From: Ga0077555 sp963761475
GTDB taxonomy: Bacteria > Pseudomonadota > Alphaproteobacteria > Rhizobiales > Hyphomicrobiaceae
NCBI GenBank assembly: GCA_963761475.1
Contig: CAVXGT010000034.1
Location: 1-64,000, forward strand
Reading direction: 5' to 3'
DNA: 64,000 nt
The notes below the pieces were generated by a model that searched no databases, was not told the DNA's origin, and saw only the letters and a program-made list of their open reading frames with translations. Made by a program: the position numbers and the translations under genes. Of this stretch, positions 1-10,061 are shown piece by piece. How positions within the stretch are numbered: the stretch's first letter is position 1; each line of letters starts with the position of its first letter.

Positions 1-687
1 TGTCCCTGTTCAAGCTTAGAATTATCGTATTGCCACCATCGACGGACGCGGTGGCGACGACCTCAAAATAGTCCTCAACCCGAAAATCCCGGATCTCGAG
101 TTCGCGGAGACAGACGATGGCCAGCGTCGGCGTCTTGACGCGGCCGATACCGATGACACCCTTGGTGCCATGGGAGAGAAGGGTTCGAGTTGCCGTGCGG
201 GTCAGCGACAAGTTGAAGATCTGATCGGCCTGTTGCCGTGCGACGGCTGCTTCATACAGAGGCTGCATCTCGCGGTTGGGCTTGAGCTTATCGAAGGCCT
301 GCCTGAGTGATTTTGGATCCTGGGCCGTGAACAGGGCACGCCTGACTGTGCCGCGATACCGCAAGTGCTCAAGGATTTCTTGGCCAATCAGCTGACCTTC
401 ACGGTCGCAGTCGGTGGCAAGAATGACCTGATCGCAACGCTTCAGCGCTGCCGCAATCGCTTGGAGCTTGGCGGGCTTGTGCCATCGGTCGCCGACTTCG
501 TTGGATAGAGGTCGTCGGGCTTCAAGAGCTCACTCGACCAGGCCTTCCATGCGGCCTTGACCTCGTGCGGTTCAGCCAGACGCAGCAAATGCCCCTCAGC
601 GGGCAGAATCTGGCCGAATCGGTCGCCCAGCGCCGCCCGCAGATCGCGCGCCTGACTGGTCTTCTCGGTGATGATGAGCACGGCCAT
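1..687 (-). pseudogene. topB: Type IA DNA topoisomerase (TopB-like), frameshifted and cut by window edge
   Basis: The product would relax or decatenate DNA by single-strand passage. The N-terminus (start at 687) reads MAVLIITEKTSQARDL, the first strand of a TOPRIM domain. After about residue 60 the frame is lost near position 505. One frame over, the protein continues with the TOPRIM acidic motif ATDCDREGQLIGQEIL (about 455-405) and then GRVKTPTLAIV, the type IA segment normally written GRVQTPTL. The catalytic tyrosine domain would lie beyond position 1. There is no good Shine-Dalgarno before 687; an in-frame ATG at 750 is the alternative. TopB proteins of this sort are common on integrative conjugative elements, which fits the tRNA-bounded region. 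Identity is confident; whether the frameshift is real or an assembly error cannot be told. Confidence 0.75.
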
Positions 688-925
688 GTGGAAGAGCGTG
701 CGCCGACTCGCGGCATCTGCCAATCGCCAGTCGGCAACACGAAGCGTCATCCTATTGTTCGCTCGCGGGAGTGGCTCGCGCTCGGCGCCTTTGTGACCCG
801 AGGCGTCCCTGGACGAGGTTATGAAACCGGATGGCTTTTGGTCGGCTCATCGGATGTCGAGCAGACATGCAGCGGGCCACAGAACGCCCAACGTCCAAAC
901 CTTGTTTCATGCTGCACAACGGCCG

Positions 926-3900
926 TTACTGCTGGGTTTGCCGGAGATACGGCTCGACAAGTTGTGGTAGGCGAGTGTTCGCCGCACTGTTGGATAGCGG
1001 CCGCAGCACGCCGTCTGGAACTAGGCGCGGCCACACCAAATCGTGGTCGTTTCTACCGCCTTCGCCTACCACGACGAAAGGTGCCCAGAACGCGGGATAG
1101 GCGTTCCAGGCGTGGGTCGGGTCGCGCAAGTGGGTCAGCATCGATCGGCGCAGTGCCTCGGCTCGACCAATATTAGGATTACGTTGTAAGGCTTCGAATG
1201 TGCCGTCGATAGGCGTGCCGCAGATAAACTGTCGACACGCCAATGCGAAACCAGCATTGCCCGGCTCCCAGCATAGAAAAAGGCGCGTGCCAAGCCTGAC
1301 AGCGCGTGCGCTGCGCCAATACTATCGCCGGCGGCAGTATTGCAGGCCGACAGCACTACCCAGTCCGCATCGAGTTTGAGCTGCGTGATCTCGCTGGCGG
1401 TCAACAGGCCATCGTCGAGGTCAGTGGGTTTCCGCGGCAGCGTCAGCACCAGCGCCGGCTCACCAAGTCCATTGACTTCGCCGGCGACAAGGCCGTGGGT
1501 CGCGAAATACACGACACGATATTTGGTGAGATCCGTGCGCTTCAGGGTGGTTTCCGTTGCATCGGTGCCGAGATGAAGAGCCGTCCCGTCCGCACCAAGC
1601 GCCGTGGCAACGGCACGTAGCTCGCGGACCGTCTCCGGTAATGGCGCAAGTCCATAGGCGAGCGCGTCCAGGTCTGCACCGCGACCCTTCCAGTAGCTGG
1701 CATAGCCACGGGTTGCGGCAACCTTGATCTCGCCGGCCCTTGCACCGGCCCACGCCCACGATCAAACTGTGGATCACCATAACCGACGAGTGGCTTGGTG
1801 GCCGCCGATACTCCTGACGTCCGCCGCAACGCCTTCAGGCTTGCAACCGATGGAAGTGTCGTGACTGCGTGGCGCACAATGAGCCATGCCGCATCTCGAT
1901 AGCGGGCAGGATCGACAACCTGCGGCGCGACAATAGCGGGTGGTGCGGTGACCAGAACCGACAATGGCAGACTGCTCAGTGCCCCAGATGAGACGACCAA
2001 TAGATGACGTTTCGCCCGGATCAGCGGCTCGATTGGGCCAATCAGCTTGACGTAGAGTGCGTGAGCGAGACCAAGACTGAACAGGGCGGGCTTCGACGCC
2101 TTGATGGAGGCTTCCACCGCATTAATGTCTAGGCCCTTTCGGAGTTCGGCCACTGTGGCGCCAAGTGCCTTGCGCCCGAGTGGGATGCGATGCCAGGCCG
2201 CCCCGTGCCGTGTCACGGCAAAGACGTACGTTTCCTCGGTGTGCCCGGCTACCAGCACCACCAGCGCCTCATCGTCAGTGAGTAGGTTTGCCGCCACCTC
2301 GATGGACAGCGGTTCTGGACTGGCCAGTGCGAAGTAGTTGGGGAAGTCCGCCTTAAGACGACGGTCGATATCGGCGATGCGCGAGTCGATGGTTGCATCA
2401 TAGTCTGGCGCGCACAGCTCGTCTGCACCTGCGCGCTGTGCCATAGGTTTTGTCAGTGCGGCGTTCAACGCCTTGTCGCTAGCCTGCCAGCGGCCCGCCA
2501 GATCCTGTCGCTCCCGCACCAGCTTGGCGATCGCCGTGTCACCGGCTCCGAATCGAGCCGACGTCTGGGCCAGCGCATTGGCAGCCTCCGTGCGAGCTGC
2601 TCGTTGAGCCATCAAGAAGGCTTCATTACGCAGTACCGCAACCTGGCTCGGCTCAAGCTCGGCGATGTGCGATGCCACCTGCATGTGGTACCGAAAAAAG
2701 CCGGTGAAGAAGGCATTCTCGTTGTGCCCTCGTTCAGGGCCGCCCGTGGATACAGCAGCGGCTTCGGCAGCATCACGTTTGACCAGCGCCGCTGTCGCAC
2801 GACGCGCATATGGCCATGCCTCGCGCAAGCGATGTTGACGCGCGAGGGCAGATGAGAGGTTGCCAAGTCCGATGGCGATGATGGGGTGGTCGGCAGGCAA
2901 CGTCTTCTCGTTCATCGCCAGAGCGCGCTTGTACAGGAGCTCCGCCTCCGTCAATCCACCTTTGGCCTCGTAGAGGAAGGCCAGATTGTTTAGTCCGTGC
3001 GCGATATCGGGATGGCCTTCGGGGAGCGCCTTCTCTAGGATGGCGAGGGCGCGTTTCAATAGCGGCTCGGCTTCTGTCATCCGGCCCTGTGTTTGATACA
3101 GAACCGCAAGATTGTTCAGTCCCTGCGCGATATCGGGATGGCCTTCGGGCAGCGCCTTTTCTCGGATGGCGAGGGCGCGCTTGTAGAGCGGCTCGGCCTC
3201 GGCGTAGCGGCCTTGGTCTGTAGAGCGCAGCGCGAGTTGTTGAGGCTGGTGCCGACGTCGGGATGATCGGGGCGGCAGCGCTCTCTCAAGGATCGCGAGG
3301 GCGCGCGTGTAGAGCGGCTCGGCCTCGGCGTAGCGGCCTTGGTTTGGTAGAGCAGAGCGAGGTTGTTGAGGGTGGCGCCGACTCGGGATGGCCTTCGGGG
3401 CCCAGCGCCTTTTCACGCATGGCGAGGGCGCGCTTGTAGAGCGGTTCGGCTTCGGCGTAGCCGGCCTTGCGTTCGTAGAGCCCAGCCAGGTTGTTGAGGC
3501 GGTGGCGACATCGGATGATCGGGGCGCAGCGCCTTTTCTCGGATGGCGAGGGCGCGTTTGTAGAGCGGCTCGGCCTCGGCGAAGCGGCCTTGGGCCTGGT
3601 ATAGGACCGGCGAGGTTGTTGAGGAGGTGCCGACCGAGGGATGGTCCGGGCCCAGCGCCTTTTCACGGATGGCGAGGGCGCGCTTGAACAGCGGCTCGGC
3701 CTCGCGTAGCGGCCTTGGCTTTGTAGAGGCAGAGCGAGGTTGTTGAGGCTCTTGCCGATATCGGGATGATCGGGGCCCAGCGCCTTTTCACGGATGGCGA
3801 GGGCGCGCTTGGCTAATGTGATTGCCGCGCCAGCCTTGCCGGCGTTGTAGATTTCCATCGCACGCGCATTGAGTGCCATTGCTTCATCGAGCGGGGATTG

Positions 3901-3984
3901 CGCGTCGGCTGCAGGATGCTGCGCGACGGTCATCGCCAGCGCCACCACGGCAGCGCCGATGGCAGTTATTGTTCCTCGTTGCAT
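926..3984 (-). pseudogene. Exported TPR-CHAT protein, several frameshifts
   Basis: This is a secreted or periplasmic tetratricopeptide-repeat protein with a C-terminal CHAT (caspase-like) peptidase domain. ATG at 3984 has AGGGG upstream and is followed by a signal peptide (hydrophobic stretch, then AAD/AQS). About eight 42-residue kinesin-light-chain-type TPRs follow (consensus HPDIA.GLNNLA.LY..QGR..EAEPLYKRAL). The CHAT domain keeps the catalytic His in YFATHGLV (about 1495) and Cys in VVLSACNTA (about 1350), and ends with YPAFWAPFVVVGEG near 990. No single frame covers it. Phase changes are visible at about 3720, 3600, 3500, 3385 and 3230 in the repeats, near 1760, and near 1200. CHAT proteins are separase/caspase relatives; the substrate is unknown. 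It may be a pseudogene, or a complete gene in a poorly sequenced stretch, since both dyad residues survive. Confidence 0.75.
2915..3920 (-). repeat. 126-bp tandem repeat coding for TPR units
   Basis: A conserved block (plus strand core tggcgagggcgcg) recurs at 2915, 3041, 3167, 3293, 3420, 3544, 3670 and 3795. Spacings are 126, 126, 126, 127, 124, 126 and 125. One TPR of 42 codons equals 126 bp, so the departures mark indels inside the gene. Confidence 0.8.
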
Positions 3985-4882
3985 GACAGGCCCCTAAGTT
4001 TGTCCGGCAAGCGCGCTCGCAGTCTCAATGCCTCGGCCGTGGACACAACAGCCTATCAACTTACCGCTCCAGCTACCGAGGGTTTCCGCTCATGGGGAAG
4101 CAGAAGTTTTTCGTCCCTCTGCCATTATGGACCGTACCCATGACCACGTTTCGATGCATCGCAGCAAGCACCGCAACAACTCCAAGCCTCCTGCACTTCC
4201 AGTTAACTCTGTGATCTCGTTCCGGTCGATCAAGTTACTGCGTCCATGATCAACCGCCGCATCTTGGCTTTCGGGGATGGGAAGACTGGTGAAAACGAAC
4301 GCTTCTACTCGCCTAAAGCCAACGTTCAGCACTATGGGCGAGCGTCGCAAATTCGCGGCCACGATCATTCACAATCCGCAGGCCGACCTGTGGCACTGGA
4401 CATCCGCCCGGCTTCCACCTCTTGGAGCAGATGTTTGCCAACCATCTCCGTCAATGATGCCAATTTCTCAAGGGGCACGGTTTCATCGTCAGCCGCATCC
4501 GCGAGCACCCTGATCAACCTCGCCGCATGCCTGCGACGATCCGATAATATTGGCACTGAAGTATCCCCCGATACACATCCGCGCCAAATAGTGTTCTCAA
4601 GCTAATCCTCTGGGCAAGCGCCACAGCTTCTTCCACAGGTTATCCCACAGGGCCTGGACGCCGCATGCTCGCTGAACCTCAGAGAGCAACGCATCGAATG
4701 GCATTAGCCCCGTCATGTGGCGGGCCAGAGACTGGTAGCTCAGCTGCTTGGTCAGGGGCTAAAGTCCGCCAGGCTCAATCGCCCACAACGAACGAAGCAC
4801 CACACCACCACCGTGAATGCCTGGTGAATGCTAGAAGGAACGGACGTCGATTTGGACAACACAGTAAGGACATTGATTTCAT
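3985..4882. other. About 900 bp without a recognisable gene, between TPR-CHAT and tRNA-Arg
   Basis: Two short minus-strand ORFs, 4365-4556 (GTG start, 63 aa) and 4090-4368 (92 aa), overlap by an ATGA. They match nothing I know, and codon use does not make a case for them. Composition is more AT-rich than the backbone to the right. The stretch borders the 3' end of tRNA-Arg(CCT), so it is a likely island junction. No integrase is seen here. Confidence 0.4.
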
Positions 4883-4959
4883 TGGCGATCCCGGCAGGAT
4901 TCGAACCTGCGACCCCCAGATTAGGAATCTGGTGCTCTATCCGGCTGAGCTACGGGACC
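4883..4959 (-). tRNA. tRNA-Arg (anticodon CCT)
   Basis: The minus strand folds into a full cloverleaf. Acceptor GGTCCCG pairs with CGGGATC (one G:U), the anticodon stem CCAGA/TCTGG encloses the loop TTCCTAA (anticodon CCT), the T-arm loop is TTCGAAT, the discriminator is G and CCA is encoded. The 3' end faces the accessory region at 1-4882, the usual orientation for an integration target. Confidence 0.95.
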
Positions 4960-5136
4960 GGAATGGACTGCTGAGGCCCTGGTCAAGGGAGGTGCACCAA
5001 GCCACTGCGGACGTCAAGGGGCTCCATGGGATTTGGCGCGGGCGGGGTTGATCGGCGTGGCGAGGCCATTGACGAGGCTTGCGATTGCTTCACCATGAGG
5101 GATCGATAACGAATTGGGAAATGCGGAGGCAGGGCG

Positions 5137-5781
5137 ATGGACAGTAACGGGCAAGGCGCCTTCGAGGCCGCGACATATGGTGCGCTTTCGATCGGGTTCG
5201 GCGAGCGACCGGCAATCCTGGTGGTGGACTTCCAGAAGGGCTTTACCGATCCGCGCTGCACGATGGGCAGGAGCGAGCGCATCCATGCCGCGCGCGACCG
5301 GACCGTGGAGCTGCTGGCAGAGGCCCGGCGATGCAGCATTCCCGTGGCCTCGTGCTTCACGGCCTATCAGTCAGCCCGCGATGCGCTGAACTGGAAGGTG
5401 GCTGCGGTGCGCAACGGCTTCCGGGAGGGCACGCTCGAGGCCGAGATGGACGACCTGATCGCAGATCCCGACCATGACTACATCTTCCAGAAGGCGGGGC
5501 CATCGATCTTCTTCCAGACGCCGCTCACGAGCTTTCTCGCCAAGCACCGCATCGACACGGTGATCGTGACGGGATGCGTGACGTCAGGATGCGTGCGCGC
5601 CAGCGTCATCGACGCCTTCTCGTTCGGCTACCGGACGATCGTGGCGGAAGACTGTTGCGGTGATCCGGGCGAGGCGGAGCACGAGGCCAACCTCAAGGAC
5701 ATGGGCCGACGCTACGCCGACATCACGAGCAGCGCCGAGGTGGTGCGCTATCTGGACGAGGTGCGGCGGCGCAACGCCTGA
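5137..5781 (+). CDS. Isochorismatase-family (cysteine) hydrolase
   Basis: A 214-residue alpha/beta hydrolase of the isochorismatase/N-carbamoylsarcosine amidase fold, cytoplasmic. The catalytic triad is visible: Asp31 in ILVVDFQKGF, Lys119 in IFQKAGPSIFF and nucleophile Cys152 in TGCVTSGCVRAS, with the non-proline cis-peptide region before it. The TSGCVR form is typical of N-carbamoylsarcosine or maleamate amidohydrolase-like members rather than of isochorismatases. ATG 5137 is preceded by GGAGG at a good distance. A VOC protein follows 78 bp downstream on the same strand, so they may be cotranscribed. The substrate cannot be named. Confidence 0.85.
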   Translation: MDSNGQGAFEAATYGALSIGFGERPAILVVDFQKGFTDPRCTMGRSERIHAARDRTVELLAEARRCSIPVASCFTAYQSARDALNWKVAAVRNGFREGTLEAEMDDLIADPDHDYIFQKAGPSIFFQTPLTSFLAKHRIDTVIVTGCVTSGCVRASVIDAFSFGYRTIVAEDCCGDPGEAEHEANLKDMGRRYADITSSAEVVRYLDEVRRRNA

Positions 5782-5859
5782 GCTTTGCGGCCTGGCGCTG
5801 CGGCCTTCGACAAGGCAAGCGCGGGCTACAGCTTCAGCACTCATAACTGGGGGTGGCGA

Positions 5860-6789
5860 ATGCTTGGGCAAGAGCTTGCTTATGTGGCGCTGGTCGTCGG
5901 CGACGAGGCGGCTGCGGCGCGCACGCTCGGCGATGTGCTCGGCCTCAAACGCGGCCGTATCGACGACGGCAGCGGTGGCACGCTCGCGAGCTACGGCGTT
6001 GGGGCAAGTGCGCTGGTGCTTTATCCGCAGGGCCATACGGGCGTCGGCGGGGAAACGCGCACGGGGGTGCATCACATCGCACTCGGGGTCGACTCCCTCG
6101 AAAAGGGTCTCACAGTCGCGGCCGGCGCCGGCATTGCCGCCGAAGGCGAGCCTGAGGCGGGGCCCGGCAAGGAGCTGCGCATCGCGCTGCGCACAAGCGA
6201 TACGGCCCACGTGCGCACCTACCTCACGCAACGCGTCGGCATCGAGCGGGCGCCTACGCCCTTGATCGAGCGGTTCGATCACTTGGGCATTGCCAGCGCC
6301 GACAATGGGGCCGCAATCGCGGCGTGGTCGCACCGGCTCGGCTGCCCGATCGAGAGCCAGCAGACCGACATGGAGGTGATGATCCCCGTCGAAAGCTTCA
6401 CGTCGGACCGACATGGCGTGGTCTATCACACGCGCGATCCGATCCCCGTCGGCGGGCTTCGCGTCGCCTTCATCACGGTCGGGGATACCGACCTCGAGTT
6501 CCTGCAGAACTTCAATCCGGCCCAAGAAGGACGCGTCGAATACGGCAGCGCCGGCACCACCCGGCAGGACCAAGGCGCCATCGCCCGCTACGTTGCGAAC
6601 CGCGGGCAAGGCCTGCATCACATCGCAATGAAGACGGGCGATATCAACGGTGTGCTAAAGCGACTGGAGGCGGCCGGCGTGCCTTTGATCGACAAGAATG
6701 GGCGGCCCGGCTCACGAGCGGGCTTGATTGGGTTCGTGCACCCCAAGGGCATGGGCGGTGTGCTCTTGCACTTCGATGAACGGCCATAG
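5860..6789 (+). CDS. Tandem VOC (glyoxalase-fold) protein, methylmalonyl-CoA epimerase-like C-terminus
   Basis: About 309 residues with two vicinal-oxygen-chelate modules. The N-terminal half has VHHIALGV. The C-terminal half has FDHLGIA and LHHIAMKT, and ends in FVHPKGMGGVLLHF, close to the metal-binding tail of methylmalonyl-CoA epimerase. ATG 5860 is preferred over a TTG at 5785 because GGGGGTGG lies just before it and the module begins at once (LGQELAYVALVVGD). It probably binds a divalent metal and acts on a CoA ester or an alpha-hydroxy-ketone. It is convergent with htpG; three hairpin repeats fill the gap between them. Confidence 0.75.
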   Translation: MLGQELAYVALVVGDEAAAARTLGDVLGLKRGRIDDGSGGTLASYGVGASALVLYPQGHTGVGGETRTGVHHIALGVDSLEKGLTVAAGAGIAAEGEPEAGPGKELRIALRTSDTAHVRTYLTQRVGIERAPTPLIERFDHLGIASADNGAAIAAWSHRLGCPIESQQTDMEVMIPVESFTSDRHGVVYHTRDPIPVGGLRVAFITVGDTDLEFLQNFNPAQEGRVEYGSAGTTRQDQGAIARYVANRGQGLHHIAMKTGDINGVLKRLEAAGVPLIDKNGRPGSRAGLIGFVHPKGMGGVLLHFDERP

Positions 6790-6797
6790 GTGCGTCT

Positions 6798-6916
6798 TGC
6801 ATGGCGCTTCGGATGCCCACTTCGCATCCGCGCGGTCTTGCATGGCGCTTCGGATGCCCACTTCGCATCCGCGCGTCTTACCTTGCGCTTCGGATGCCCA
6901 CTTCGCATCCGCGCGT
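6798..6916. repeat. Three tandem 40-41 bp hairpin repeats between convergent genes
   Basis: A unit beginning gcgcttcggatgc recurs at 6804, 6845 and 6885. Each unit holds the perfect inverted repeat CGGATGC-CCACTTC-GCATCCG (7-bp stem, 7-nt loop). The array sits exactly between the stop codons of the VOC gene (+) and htpG (-), so it may serve as a two-way transcription end or an mRNA stabiliser. There are no variable spacers, so it is not CRISPR. Confidence 0.85.
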
Positions 6917-6923
6917 GGAGGGC

Positions 6924-8804
<1,881 letters not shown>

Positions 8805-8844
8805 GGGAACCTTGCTCCTGGCGGAAGAACTATCCTGCCGGGTC

Positions 8845-8874
8845 ACATAGGTCAGTCGTGGGGGGGAATTCAAG
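8845..8874 (-). promoter_or_regulatory. Predicted sigma-32 (RpoH) promoter of htpG
   Basis: On the minus strand CCCCTTGAA (the -35 hexamer CTTGAA at 8869-8874) is followed after 16 nt by ACCTATGT (8845-8852). This compares well with the heat-shock consensus CCCTTGAA-N13-17-CCCCAT. It would give a 5' leader of about 35 nt before htpG, a classical RpoH target. Confidence 0.6.
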
Positions 8875-9124
8875 GGGCGGCGGGCAAACGGTCCGCGCGA
8901 GTTGCCTCTGGGTCCGGCCCACCCGATTGCAGCTCCGGGGGGCTGGGGGGCTGAGAGTTCCGGAGCCTCACTGAGTAGACCGGACCCACAGGCGACTAGA
9001 AACGACTATCGCGAAGGTTTACGGCGCTCGATGGACGGGAATTGGGCGAAACGACGACTTCGGAGCAATTCGGCGCAGAGCAGAATTCGCCGATAGGTCG
9101 AGGACGCAGGGGCAAACGGCAGCT
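8875..9124. other. Intergenic stretch upstream of the htpG promoter
   Basis: About 250 bp between the htpG promoter and the end of the metallophosphoesterase gene. I see no ORF with coding character and no clear terminator. Confidence 0.5.
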
Positions 9125-9883
9125 TCAGACGTCGATGACGAAATCGGAGCGGAAGGCGGGGTTCTCTTCGCCGTAGCCGTGGGGATTGCAGACGATGCGC
9201 GTCTCGCCCACCCGATAGTCGAGGCCGACATGGGTATGGCCGTGCAGCCAGAGCGCGGGCCGAGTGGCTTCGATGACGTCGGCAAGGTCGGAGATGAAAG
9301 CGGCGGACAAGGGATCTTCGCGATAGCGATCGGCAAGGCTCAAGGGATGGGGACCGTGATGGGTGATGACGACGGTCGGCCCGTCATGAGGCGTCGCGAG
9401 CGCGCTGCCCAGGAAATTCCGTGCGGCGCCATGGAGGGCGAGGGACTCCTCGGGTGTCATGAAGCGGCCGGGGGCCTCGCGAATGCGACGGTGGTCCATC
9501 ATGCGACGGCGGGCGACATCCATCATCTCGCGCTGGCGGTCGGCACCAAAGAGGCAGTAGTCGGCCCACAGCGTGCTGCCGATGAAACGGACGGCGCCGA
9601 GACGCGTGGTGGTGTCGTCGAGGAAGTGGACGCGGTGCCGACGCGCCGCCTCGAGGCCGGCCTGACGTTCGTCCTGGCGCAGGCGCGCGAAATACTCGTG
9701 ATTGCCGGCGACCATGACGAGTTCGACGCTGGCGCCCAGGTGATGACGCAGCCACGCCATGCCGCGATCCATGCCCTCGCACAGGTCGCCAGGCACGACG
9801 ACGACATCGACGCCCGGCGCGAGACGGGGGCGATAGACATCCTCGACATCGAGATGCACGTCGGAGAAAACCTGGAGGCGCAT
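9125..9883 (-). CDS. Calcineurin-like metallophosphoesterase
   Basis: A 252-residue binuclear metallophosphoesterase. The five signature blocks are all present in order: DVHLD near residue 8, GDLCEG near 32, GNHEYF near 60, THHGPH near 175 and HGHTHVG near 215. No signal peptide is seen, so it should act in the cytoplasm. Length and motif spacing fit the family of small serine/threonine phosphatase- or cyclic-nucleotide-phosphodiesterase-like proteins. The substrate cannot be predicted. It lies downstream of clpS-clpA on the same strand but behind a strong terminator, so it is probably transcribed on its own. Confidence 0.85.
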   Translation of the reverse strand: MRLQVFSDVHLDVEDVYRPRLAPGVDVVVVPGDLCEGMDRGMAWLRHHLGASVELVMVAGNHEYFARLRQDERQAGLEAARRHRVHFLDDTTTRLGAVRFIGSTLWADYCLFGADRQREMMDVARRRMMDHRRIREAPGRFMTPEESLALHGAARNFLGSALATPHDGPTVVITHHGPHPLSLADRYREDPLSAAFISDLADVIEATRPALWLHGHTHVGLDYRVGETRIVCNPHGYGEENPAFRSDFVIDV

Positions 9884-9920
9884 GATCTCTCGATAGCGTC
9901 AGCGGCGCGGGGGCCATGAC

Positions 9921-9957
9921 AAAAAGGCCCGCGTCAATCCGGCGATCGGCGCGGGCC
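9921..9957 (-). terminator. Rho-independent terminator after clpA
   Basis: On the minus strand the stem GGCCCGCG/CGCGGGCC (9950-9957 and 9926-9933, 16-nt loop) is followed at once by TTTTT (9925-9921). It lies about 105 nt past the clpA stop and just before the metallophosphoesterase start. Confidence 0.75.
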
Positions 9958-10061
9958 CGGCTGGCTTCAGATCCGTTGGGGCTGAGGCGTTAGGAAGCGC
10001 TTCTCCGAGCACCGAGCCTGCTGGCGGGCGACCGGGGACGCGGCCCCGGTCCCTACCGGCA

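Noticed and set aside
4246..4605. 119-residue plus-strand ORF
   Set aside because: No family, no ribosome site, and composition like the other frames.
4731..4770. tRNA-like D-arm sequence (tggtagctcagctgc)
   Set aside because: No acceptor or T-arm partner can be folded around it.
6798..6916. CRISPR array
   Set aside because: Only three units, with near-identical linkers and no unique spacers.
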